A stretch of DNA of 64,000 nt. It comes from Aliidiomarina sp. B3213. Lineage in GTDB: Bacteria > Pseudomonadota > Gammaproteobacteria > Enterobacterales > Alteromonadaceae. The notes beneath the pieces are model-generated. The model worked only from the letters and a program-made list of their open reading frames with translations. It did no database searches and was not told where the DNA came from. Below, piece by piece: positions 36,795 through 44,456 of the stretch. Positions within the stretch are counted from its first letter, which is position 1. Every line of letters begins with the position of its first letter. A program made the position numbers and the translations under genes. Location: assembly GCF_003290085.1 (NCBI RefSeq), contig NZ_QMKJ01000004.1, positions 124,001 to 188,000 on the forward strand, written 5' to 3'.

Positions 36795-37436
36795 ATGAGT
36801 CCTTATGAACAGGAGTTCAATAGCTTGAATTGGATTTATTTTGCCGACCTTGCTGGCTGCGCTGTATTCGCTATCGCGGGCACACTTTTAGCCTTTAGAA
36901 AACAAATGGATGGATTCGGCGTTATTGTACTCGCATCAGCTACTGCGATTGGGGGCGGAACCACAAGAGACCTTATTCTAGACGTGCCCGTATTTTGGGT
37001 TGCCGACCCGACTTATTTTGCGGTTATTGCTGGCTCGGCATTGGGGACTATTGTTTGGTTAAGGTTTAAAGCCTACATTCCGGTAAATCGATTACTTTTT
37101 GCAGACGCTTTAGGTATCGCTTTCTTCACCGTGTTGGGCGCAGAAAAAGCATTGAGCAATGGGGTTCACCCAATTATTGCGGTTATTCTTGGAACGATGA
37201 CAGCGGTATTTGGTGGCATGATTCGTGACGTTTTAGCAAGAGACGTACCCATGGTATTAAAAAGCGAACTTTACGCCACCACATGTATTGCCGGTGGCGT
37301 ACTTTTCGTATTGCTATACCCACTTCACCCAGGCATCGCAATGGTTTCAGCGATGCTCGCCACACTAGGGTTACGCTTAGGTGCAATTCGTTACCATTGG
37401 TCGCTAACCGTTTTCAAAGAGCCGCCAGGCTACTAG
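36795..37436 (+). CDS. TRIC/UPF0126 family membrane protein
   Basis: The 213-residue protein has about seven membrane helices arranged as two similar halves, each with a Gly-rich motif: AIGGGTTRDLIL and AVFGGMIRDVLARDVPMVL. These GGxxRD motifs are the hallmark of the UPF0126/TRIC family, whose members in some bacteria form cation channels or have been linked to glycine transport. The actual substrate here is not determined. It is divergent from yajC, and its stop codon overlaps that of the convergent TIGR03545 gene. Confidence 0.85.
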   Translation: MSPYEQEFNSLNWIYFADLAGCAVFAIAGTLLAFRKQMDGFGVIVLASATAIGGGTTRDLILDVPVFWVADPTYFAVIAGSALGTIVWLRFKAYIPVNRLLFADALGIAFFTVLGAEKALSNGVHPIIAVILGTMTAVFGGMIRDVLARDVPMVLKSELYATTCIAGGVLFVLLYPLHPGIAMVSAMLATLGLRLGAIRYHWSLTVFKEPPGY

Positions 37437-39190
37437 TTGCCGCCAATACGCTCTCGTAGTAATCGCAGTGCTCGGTCTCTTTCTGACTCGATTAAATCAT
37501 CAAGCTCAGTTTCAAGCACTGCGGTAAGCGACTCTTGCAAAGACTGCCCCTCTGCACGTTGCGCTTCAACAGCACTGAGCCATTGCGTGGCCGAGCTATT
37601 CGCGGGTGCAATAATGTTCTGCAATCGCTCCTCACCAGCTTCAACCTGTCCCTCTAATCCAGAACGAAGTTGGTTGGCAAAAGCGCCAGCAAGCTGCTCG
37701 TCTAGGTCTGTTTCTATTGCAAAACTCGGCGACGTTGTTTCTCCGGAAAGGTTTAGCCCCAAAGAGAACGACTGTATAGAAGAAAAGAGCTGCTCTAAGC
37801 GAGGAGCTACTGGACTTTCACCGCCAAAGTCCATTTCCACAGAACTCAGGTCAAAACCGCCTTGCCCTGAAAGTTCCGAGCCTTCAACACGAGTGCTACC
37901 TTGAGTATTCACCCCAGCTTGCAATAACTTGGCGGTAAGGCTCTCCGAGTTGAGCAATGTCATGTCTGTGAGGTTCAAGCCCAAAACTTGCCATTGTTGT
38001 TGGCCTAACAATTGCCCGCCGGCAAATGACATATCCCCAGACAATGCCAACGAACTCCAACGCTCGGTTGCTCCGGCATTCACAGCAAAGGTCGTCGGTT
38101 CGCCAATTAAACCATGCTGGTAAGTTAAATTATTAATATTCACTGCCAGCGCACCCTGCCACTGAGCAAAGTTAACGTTTATTTGTTCAATCAAGAATTT
38201 GGGACGGTTTTCGCTTAAGTCCACATAGCGCCCTTCCCAGCGAGACGGACGCTGCTGTTCGTCGCGCGCACTTTTCAATTTAGGAGCAACCCACTGGAAG
38301 ATAGAGTTCCCTCGTGTCACCCACTTCTCCACCGTAGGCCCAAAAAGAATACCGCTCCAATTAGGTAAGGAATCGGGGCTCAGCGATAGCAAGTTATTCA
38401 GCCGCGACAAGTCGCCACCTGCAACCTGTTGCAACTCTGTAAGCTCATGGCGGGTTACGGCGAGCGTGTCTGAGCTTAAGGCAATAAACACCTCGACTTG
38501 CTCAGCAGCACTTTTCACGTCGTCTTTCAAATCATTTAAGTTTTCTCGAGCTTCCAGAATTTCGCGTGGAGACTCTGGCTTAGACTCAATAATTGCCTCT
38601 AACCGTTCCTGAAATTCAGCGAGCTGTTCTTCATCGGGCAGGTTTTCTCTGGCTTCCTCAACCGCCTCGCGGCGCTCCGCTAGGTTAGCCTGGAACTGCT
38701 CAACTTTTTCTTCCGTTTGCAACGCTAGTCGGTCAATAAGCTCTTCTGTGTCGGGCAAAGACACATTCCAAGCAGCAAGTTGTTCCTGCCAGTTCTGTCT
38801 AGCCGCTTCGGTTTCTGGATTTCTATCCACCCAACCTCGGCTACTTCGTTCGGTATCGAAAGCAACGCCTTCCACCGCAACTTCACGCGCAAAAAAGCGT
38901 CCACGCATAAGCTCTCTAAAGCTAAGTTGCACGGTTAGCTTGCCTATTTGAGCCCGATTACTTTCCGGTGCGCGTGGGTTGGTCGCTTCGATATTAATGA
39001 GATCAACTTTGAATGGCGATGCCTGCCATTCAACTTGTTCAATATTCACTTCAGCATTATTTAGGGTGGATAAGCCATGCTCTGCAGTCCAACGAATAAC
39101 CGTGTCACTCAGAAGGTAAGCTATGAACCCGATGCCCGTTAATATTCCGATAAATGAGGCAGCACCGTACCATCTAAACCACTTATTCAT
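37433..39190 (-). CDS. TIGR03545 family protein, membrane-anchored with AsmA-like region
   Basis: The protein has 585 residues. It opens with one membrane helix (about 10-28) followed by RWTAEHGLSTLNNAEVNIEQVEW, a start shared with large periplasmic AsmA/YhdP-type proteins. A highly charged coiled coil (about 125-235) and a C-terminal Glu/Arg-rich helix follow. It matches my recollection of TIGR03545, a family defined by co-occurrence with TIGR03546, whose gene overlaps it by 4 bases here. The function is unknown. A role in envelope lipid handling is only suggested by the AsmA-like opening. Confidence 0.75.
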   Translation of the reverse strand: MNKWFRWYGAASFIGILTGIGFIAYLLSDTVIRWTAEHGLSTLNNAEVNIEQVEWQASPFKVDLINIEATNPRAPESNRAQIGKLTVQLSFRELMRGRFFAREVAVEGVAFDTERSSRGWVDRNPETEAARQNWQEQLAAWNVSLPDTEELIDRLALQTEEKVEQFQANLAERREAVEEARENLPDEEQLAEFQERLEAIIESKPESPREILEARENLNDLKDDVKSAAEQVEVFIALSSDTLAVTRHELTELQQVAGGDLSRLNNLLSLSPDSLPNWSGILFGPTVEKWVTRGNSIFQWVAPKLKSARDEQQRPSRWEGRYVDLSENRPKFLIEQINVNFAQWQGALAVNINNLTYQHGLIGEPTTFAVNAGATERWSSLALSGDMSFAGGQLLGQQQWQVLGLNLTDMTLLNSESLTAKLLQAGVNTQGSTRVEGSELSGQGGFDLSSVEMDFGGESPVAPRLEQLFSSIQSFSLGLNLSGETTSPSFAIETDLDEQLAGAFANQLRSGLEGQVEAGEERLQNIIAPANSSATQWLSAVEAQRAEGQSLQESLTAVLETELDDLIESERDRALRLLRERIGGN

Positions 39191-39714
39191 AGCTGCCCCC
39201 TTGCATGCAAACCACTGAGGCTTCTATATACTCGCCAAAACTTAGTGCCCTTCAGCACCTGCATGATGGGCCACTTATTGACTCTGGCTTGAATGTCTTT
39301 GCGGTAGTGCACCACTAACCATTTAAAAAAGAATATCGCAGGCACAAACAGTACTAAGCTCACGACTGTTGCTCCTAAGCGAATGGTGTGATGAAGCTGG
39401 AAAATCCATAACCAATTGGCTTGCTCGTAGCTTTGCCAGAAACTACTGAGCCCCTGATGCGCCAATAACCATTCCCCTAAACTATGGAACAAAGGATCGA
39501 GTAAATAAGCGGTTCCTGTAAAAAAGAGCCAACAAGCAAGAAATAAGCTTCCGTTCACCCGGAGTGAAAACACGATGCCTACAATAATGAGCACTTGCAG
39601 GCTTAACAACGGAATAAAACCCGCACACATAGCCAGCGCAGCGGCAGCCGCCAAAGACCAGGGGCTTGTTTCCGAGTTTAATGCCTTCATGAGTTTGGCA
39701 AACAAGTTCAACAT
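39187..39714 (-). CDS. TIGR03546 family membrane protein
   Basis: The 175 residues include three or four membrane helices and the segment ALAMCAGFIPLLSLQVLIIVG, then SLFLACWLFFTGTAYLLDPLFHSLGEWL, which resembles DUF2062-type membrane proteins. The partner gene TIGR03545 starts inside its stop codon, a very tight pair typical of this family. It lies 15 bases downstream of hemH, so all three may be transcribed together. The function is unknown. Confidence 0.75.
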   Translation of the reverse strand: MLNLFAKLMKALNSETSPWSLAAAAALAMCAGFIPLLSLQVLIIVGIVFSLRVNGSLFLACWLFFTGTAYLLDPLFHSLGEWLLAHQGLSSFWQSYEQANWLWIFQLHHTIRLGATVVSLVLFVPAIFFFKWLVVHYRKDIQARVNKWPIMQVLKGTKFWRVYRSLSGLHARGQL

Positions 39715-39729
39715 AAAGTTTTGTCCTTC

Positions 39730-40818
39730 CTAAGACACTGTATCCATGACTTTAGTGGCGTTTTGCTTGGACTGCTGCGCACTTTCATCACTCTGCGCTT
39801 GCCACCCTTGAATATTTTCTTCGACCAAAGATTTTAGCAGTTGAATGTGACTCGGCTGTGAATTTAGACAAGGGATATAGCTAAATGACTCACCTCCAGA
39901 GTCCATAAAATACTCACGATTTTCTTCGTCGATTTCTTCTACAGTTTCCAGACAGTCTGAAGAAAACCCTGGGCAAATCACCTGAATATTCTTCACCCCT
40001 TGCTTCGGCAGAGCCTTCATAGTTACATCCGTGTAGGGTTGAAGCCATTCCTCTCGACCAAACCGTGACTGGAACGTGGTCATATATTCAGACTCGTCTA
40101 GACCCAAGTGCTCGGCAACCAAGCGAGTGGTTTTATAGCACTCACAGTGGTACGGGTCGCCTTTCAGCAAATATTTTTTAGGTACGCCATGATAAGAAAA
40201 TATCAGCTTGTCCGCGCTACCATGTTCTTCACGGTGCTTGCGTACTGTGTTGGCAATAGCTTCAATATATTGCGGGTGGTCATGGTAATGACTTACAAAT
40301 CTAAAGTCTGGCAGCCAGCGGCGCTTCATAAAGTCTTGTGCAATGGCGTCGAAGGTTGAAGCCGAAGTTGAGCCTGAATACTGAGGGTATAGAGGTAACG
40401 CCAATAATTTTCGAACCCCAGCGTTCATTAATTTTTCAATTGCCGAATCCACCGAAGGGTTACCATAACGCATGGCAAATTCGACGACGATATCATCGCC
40501 ATACTCTTCTTTGAGTGCTTCTTGTAATAACTTGGCTTGGTTTTGTGTGTGTACCAATAGAGGTGAACCCTCTTGAGTCCAGACTGTTCTGTAGGCTGCA
40601 GCTGAGCGACGCGGGCGAATACGTAGAATAATTCCGTGCAAGATAACGCGCCAGAGAAGTCGAGGTACTTCAACCACTCGAGGGTCAGCAAGAAATTGTC
40701 CTAGGTACTTACGAAGCGCAGGCGTCGTTGGCGCATCGGGAGTGCCTAAATTAAGTATTAAAACCCCTAATTTTCCTCTTTCTCCATGCTTAAAGTCACT
40801 TCTGCCTCTATACTTCAT
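39730..40818 (-). CDS. hemH: Ferrochelatase
   Basis: HemH inserts ferrous iron into protoporphyrin IX, the last step of heme synthesis. The 362 residues contain GVLILNLGTPDAPT near the start, PLYPQYSGSTSAS, the metal-binding His in LIFSYHGVPKKYLLKGDPY, TFQSRFGREEWLQPYTD, and VICPGFSSDCLETVEEIDEEN with the catalytic Glu. The length is slightly above E. coli (320), because of short extensions at both ends. Confidence 0.96.
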   Translation of the reverse strand: MKYRGRSDFKHGERGKLGVLILNLGTPDAPTTPALRKYLGQFLADPRVVEVPRLLWRVILHGIILRIRPRRSAAAYRTVWTQEGSPLLVHTQNQAKLLQEALKEEYGDDIVVEFAMRYGNPSVDSAIEKLMNAGVRKLLALPLYPQYSGSTSASTFDAIAQDFMKRRWLPDFRFVSHYHDHPQYIEAIANTVRKHREEHGSADKLIFSYHGVPKKYLLKGDPYHCECYKTTRLVAEHLGLDESEYMTTFQSRFGREEWLQPYTDVTMKALPKQGVKNIQVICPGFSSDCLETVEEIDEENREYFMDSGGESFSYIPCLNSQPSHIQLLKSLVEENIQGWQAQSDESAQQSKQNATKVMDTVS

Positions 40819-40929
40819 TCAACGTAGCCTTTATTTTTAAATTTCAGTGAAAAACGCTTGTGTAAATTTATAGTTTAAGCGATAAATGCGCCACCGTTTT
40901 AGTAACGGTTTTATCTATTAAGAGAATCT

Positions 40930-42390
40930 ATGCAACACACACCATTAATCATTCTTGATGACCTTTTAGACTGGCAACCGTACCATCCTAGCCAATCTAC
41001 GATTAGCGCCGGCGACTATATTACCGACCAAGATCTAAAACGTCGTGCTCCCATTATAAACCTTTGTGATGATTTAAGTTATTTGTCTAACGGGTATTAC
41101 GTTAGTTTATTAGCTGAAGCACGTGGGCAGCGCGTTTTGCCCTCGGTTTCTACTATTAACGATCTTATGAACGTTGCTCAATACCAAGTCTTTTTCAGAG
41201 ACTTGAACAAGCAGCTGAAAAAGTACGTCAAAGAAAGCGACACCGATTCCAAGGAAGTTCGCTTGCTTATTTGTTTTGGTCAGTGTCAAAACGACAACTT
41301 AAGCCAGCTTGCGCGACAGCTGTTCGAAGCCTATCCGTGCCCGATTCTTGAAGCTGAATTTAGGCTTGAAGGTCGTTGGTTTATCAATTCATTACGTAAT
41401 AGGCCACTTTCGGATCTTAATGATCAAGAACAAGACCTGTTTGCCCATGGTTTAGAGAAGTTTAGTAAGAGTGTGTGGCGCAAAGCAAAAGCGCGGCAAG
41501 AATATAAGTATGATTTAGCTATTCTTTACGACCCTAACGAATTCGTACCTACGAGTGACAAAAAAGCACTGCAAAAATTTGTTCGTATAGCGAAGGACTT
41601 TAATATTGAAGCCGAATTGATTACCCAAGAAGACTACGGACGATTATTAGAGTTCGACGGCTTGTTTATTCGTGAGAATACTAAAATAAACCACTATACC
41701 TACCACTTCGCTAAGAAGGCGGAAGCAAATGGCATGGTGGTGATCGACCACCCAGACGCCATTTTACGTTGTGCGAATAAGGTGTTTCTGAATGAGTTAC
41801 TAGAGAAACACAAAATTCCACGACCTAAAACCGAAATTGTTGTGAAGTCTGAACACCTCGATGTAGAGGGCATTGCGTCTCGGTTTGGTTTTCCGTTAGT
41901 GCTTAAAATTCCAGACGGTTCATTTTCTGTGGGCGTAGAGAAAGTTCGAAACGAAGAAGAGCTTCATAGTATCTCAGAAGAATTGTTCAGGAAGTCGAGT
42001 ATATTGCTCATTCAAGAATGGTTGCCCACCGACTTTGACTGGCGCATCGGCGTGCTCAACAACCGGGCTGTATATGCTTGCCAATATTTTATGGCGCGCA
42101 ACCATTGGCAAATATATAACCATGCCGAACAAGGAAAGAATAAGAGTGGTTCCTTTACTTGTATTGGGGTACACCAAGTACCTAAAGACGTGATCAAAAT
42201 AGCGCTTCAGGCGACTCGATTGATTGGTGACGGTTTGTATGGTGTCGATATAAAAGAAACACCAAAAGGCCCTGTTATTATTGAAATTAACGACAACCCT
42301 TCCATTGAGTCGGGTGTCGAAGACTTATACCTCGGAGACGAGTTGTATCGAATCGTGATGAGTGACTTTTTACGACGCATGGAAGACTAA
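40930..42390 (+). CDS. RimK-like ATP-grasp ligase with N-terminal RLAN domain
   Basis: The 486-residue protein has an N-terminal domain of the RLAN type (about 1-190, DYITDQDLKRRAPIINLCDDL) and a RimK-like ATP-grasp domain (about 200-480) with LKIPDGSFSVGVEKV, IQEWLPTDFDWRIGVLNN, the Mg-binding EINDNPSIESGVED, and a Lys-rich ADP loop. ATP-grasp enzymes of this type join a carboxylate to an amine, often on a peptide; RimK itself glutamylates ribosomal protein S6. The substrate of the RLAN-RimK proteins is unknown. It is directly followed, without a gap, by a GNAT gene, and then by a convergent cysteine-synthase-like gene. This trio recurs in marine gammaproteobacteria from memory, which suggests a small-molecule or peptide modification role. 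Confidence 0.85.
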   Translation: MQHTPLIILDDLLDWQPYHPSQSTISAGDYITDQDLKRRAPIINLCDDLSYLSNGYYVSLLAEARGQRVLPSVSTINDLMNVAQYQVFFRDLNKQLKKYVKESDTDSKEVRLLICFGQCQNDNLSQLARQLFEAYPCPILEAEFRLEGRWFINSLRNRPLSDLNDQEQDLFAHGLEKFSKSVWRKAKARQEYKYDLAILYDPNEFVPTSDKKALQKFVRIAKDFNIEAELITQEDYGRLLEFDGLFIRENTKINHYTYHFAKKAEANGMVVIDHPDAILRCANKVFLNELLEKHKIPRPKTEIVVKSEHLDVEGIASRFGFPLVLKIPDGSFSVGVEKVRNEEELHSISEELFRKSSILLIQEWLPTDFDWRIGVLNNRAVYACQYFMARNHWQIYNHAEQGKNKSGSFTCIGVHQVPKDVIKIALQATRLIGDGLYGVDIKETPKGPVIIEINDNPSIESGVEDLYLGDELYRIVMSDFLRRMED

Positions 42391-42864
42391 ATGACTCTGT
42401 CTGTTCGTTCGGCAACTGCAGATGACGTTGCCGAACTTGTAGCTTTAGAACATCGTTGCTTTACTGGCGACCGTATTGGTAAAGCGTCATTTCGACGCTT
42501 TACCCAAATAGCTTCAGCAAAGTTATGGATAGTTCAAAGTAGCGAAATAAAAGACAAAATTGCGGGTTACGCCATTACATTAACGCGTAAAAACAGCAAA
42601 TGGTGGCGCGTCTACTCAATAGCTACTGCACCTGAAGCTAGAGGCACTGGCGTAGGTAAGTTTCTGATGAATCACATCATTACCGCTTGCCGTAACGCTA
42701 AGGCAGCTGGTGTATCGTTGGAGGTAAAAGACTCCAACATTGGTGCCATTACGCTGTATCGCGCACTAGGTTTCGAAGTGACCGACTTACTTGCTCAATA
42801 TTACGAAGACGGAAGTGATGGTTATCGTATGCGCTTATCACTTCCGCCAGCTTTAAAAAGTTAA
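42391..42864 (+). CDS. GNAT family N-acetyltransferase
   Basis: The 157-residue protein is a single GNAT domain with VRSATADDVAELVALEH at the start, motif A IATAPEARGTGVGKFLMNHI for acetyl-CoA binding, and ALGFEVTDLLAQYYEDGSDGYRM at the end, a form close to RimI-like N-terminal acetyltransferases. The ATG immediately follows the TAA of the ATP-grasp gene, so the two are translated from one transcript. A shared substrate is likely. The acceptor cannot be read from sequence. Confidence 0.88.
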   Translation: MTLSVRSATADDVAELVALEHRCFTGDRIGKASFRRFTQIASAKLWIVQSSEIKDKIAGYAITLTRKNSKWWRVYSIATAPEARGTGVGKFLMNHIITACRNAKAAGVSLEVKDSNIGAITLYRALGFEVTDLLAQYYEDGSDGYRMRLSLPPALKS

Positions 42865-42865
42865 C

Positions 42866-43906
42866 CTAATTTACGTTGACTATTCTGTCCGACATTCCTT
42901 GATAGCGTTTTATGAGATTTTCCATAGGCTCTGGCTCCACAGAAAGTCCACGACCTGCTAGGTATTCCTTGTTGTATAGTTTGGAGGTGGAGCGCTCACC
43001 CAAGTCGCAAGCAAAAGTAACAATGGTTTTCCCTTTCGGACGATGTAGCGCCGCGAAAAAAGCTGCCGCTACGTTGAGCGCCGAACTACTACCCAGCAGA
43101 ATTCCGTCTTGATCACGAACATAACGAGAAATCGTAACAATATCTTGGTCTGGCAGATTGATAGCGTGGTCGATTTGCGCTTGTCGGAAATTCTCTACCA
43201 AGCGCATAATACCAATACCCTCGGTCATTGAACCGCCGTTCGACTTGTACTCGCCTGTTCTCAAGAATTCGTATGAACCGGAACCGTCTGGGTCTGCTAA
43301 CCACACTTCAATATCCGGGTTTTTCTCTTTCAAGTACTTTGAGTTACCGCCTATGGTTCCGCCAGTACCAGACACCGAGACCAACATGTCGACTTTACCT
43401 TGAGTTTGTTCCCAAATTTCAGGCCCGGTATGTAGATAATGCGCACGCATATTGCTGGTATTTTCAAACTGATTCGCCCACCAATAATCTGCGTTTTCCT
43501 CACCGAGGCGACGAGCGGTGTGATAAAAATGATTCTCATCTTTAAAAGGAACAGGGTTAACTGTCTTCAATTTAGCCCCATGTAACTCAATCATTCGAGT
43601 TTTTTCTGGAGTTTGATCATTCGGCATAACTACCAACAAATTTAGTCCCAATGCCTTCGTTACAATAGCTAAACCGATACCAGTGTTACCCGCGGTTCCT
43701 TCAACAACGGTCATTCCTTTTTTCAACTCACCGCGCTCCATAGCGTCGGTTATCAACTGTAGCGCGGCCCTGTCTTTAATTGAGCCTCCGGGGTTTTGGT
43801 GCTCGCATTTCACGTAAATGTCAGACCCACAAAGCTCTGACAAAGACTTAATTTTCAGCAAGTCTGTTTGTCCGATTTGGGCCGCTAAGTTGTCTACCAC
43901 TCGCAT
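42866..43906 (-). CDS. Cysteine-synthase-like PLP enzyme
   Basis: This fold-type-II PLP enzyme has 346 residues. It has the PLP Lys in QNPGGSIKDRAALQL, the substrate/phosphate loop EGTAGNTGIGLA, the stretch VSGTGGTIGGNSKYLKE, and SSALNVAAAFF near the end. It belongs to the O-acetylserine sulfhydrylase / cystathionine beta-synthase group without a CBS domain. The long C-terminus (about 300-346, beginning CDLGERSTSKLYNKEYL) and context resemble the subgroup annotated as PLP-dependent cysteine synthase family, not the main CysK. The gene is convergent with the ATP-grasp/GNAT pair, separated by one base. Confidence 0.85.
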   Translation of the reverse strand: MRVVDNLAAQIGQTDLLKIKSLSELCGSDIYVKCEHQNPGGSIKDRAALQLITDAMERGELKKGMTVVEGTAGNTGIGLAIVTKALGLNLLVVMPNDQTPEKTRMIELHGAKLKTVNPVPFKDENHFYHTARRLGEENADYWWANQFENTSNMRAHYLHTGPEIWEQTQGKVDMLVSVSGTGGTIGGNSKYLKEKNPDIEVWLADPDGSGSYEFLRTGEYKSNGGSMTEGIGIMRLVENFRQAQIDHAINLPDQDIVTISRYVRDQDGILLGSSSALNVAAAFFAALHRPKGKTIVTFACDLGERSTSKLYNKEYLAGRGLSVEPEPMENLIKRYQGMSDRIVNVN

Positions 43907-43978
43907 GAAATAACTCCTAAAAAAAGTTCGATTTCGTTAGTGTAACGAATAATCATACGAAAATAATCGTTGAAATGA

Positions 43979-44008
43979 TTGGCGGGCGAATAATTCGCCA
44001 TGTATACT
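43979..44008 (+). promoter_or_regulatory. Candidate promoter for the cold-shock gene
   Basis: TTGGCG (43979) and TATACT (44003) are 18 bases apart, a plausible sigma-70 promoter. A short palindrome GGCGAA-TAA-TTCGCC sits between them. Transcription from about 44015 would leave an untranslated leader of about 145 bases before the csp start at 44161, in line with the long thermosensing leaders of cspA-type mRNAs. The 254-base gap between the PLP gene and csp is otherwise featureless. Confidence 0.45.
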
Positions 44009-44160
44009 ACAAAGGCTTGAATATGCTGCTCGAATTTATCAGCTCGATTTACCCTCCATTTGGAAAGGTCTTCGTTCTCTGGAAATACCCGCTGCATCAA
44101 AGCAATAGTGATGCTGGTGTAGTCCAGCAATTTTTAAATTAAAGTAAGTTAGGAAAGAAT

Positions 44161-44373
44161 ATGTCTGATACAGTAACTGGCACCGTAAAGTGGTTTAACG
44201 AATCGAAAGGTTTCGGATTCTTGGAGCGCGCTGGCGGTCCTGACGTTTTCGTACATTTCAGTGCAATCACAGGTGACGGTTTCCGTACTCTGAACGAAGG
44301 CCAAAAAGTTTCGTTCACCATTACTCAAGGTCAAAAAGGACCTCAAGCAGAGAACGTAGCAATTGCTGAGTAA
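44161..44373 (+). CDS. Cold-shock protein of the CspA family
   Basis: The 70-residue OB-fold nucleic-acid-binding protein has both RNP motifs: KGFGFLE (RNP1) and VFVHFSA (RNP2), with the opening [14 protein letters not shown]. It acts as an RNA chaperone that melts secondary structure and allows translation in the cold. TAGGAAAG lies 4 bases before the ATG. The gene is monocistronic, with a long leader and a strong palindromic terminator. Confidence 0.95.
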   Translation: MSDTVTGTVKWFNESKGFGFLERAGGPDVFVHFSAITGDGFRTLNEGQKVSFTITQGQKGPQAENVAIAE

Positions 44374-44394
44374 GTGAGTAACCGTTTACAAATG

Positions 44395-44424
44395 AAAATG
44401 ACCGGCTAGCCGGTCATTTTTTTT
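44395..44424 (+). terminator. Strong terminator after the cold-shock gene
   Basis: A perfect 26-base palindrome centred on CCGGCTAGCCGG (44395-44420) with a T8 tract, 22 bases after the csp stop. Symmetry means it could also stop the convergent S9 peptidase transcript. Confidence 0.92.
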
Positions 44425-44456
44425 GTCTGAATTTCGCTGCAAAAGAGCAAGCACAC

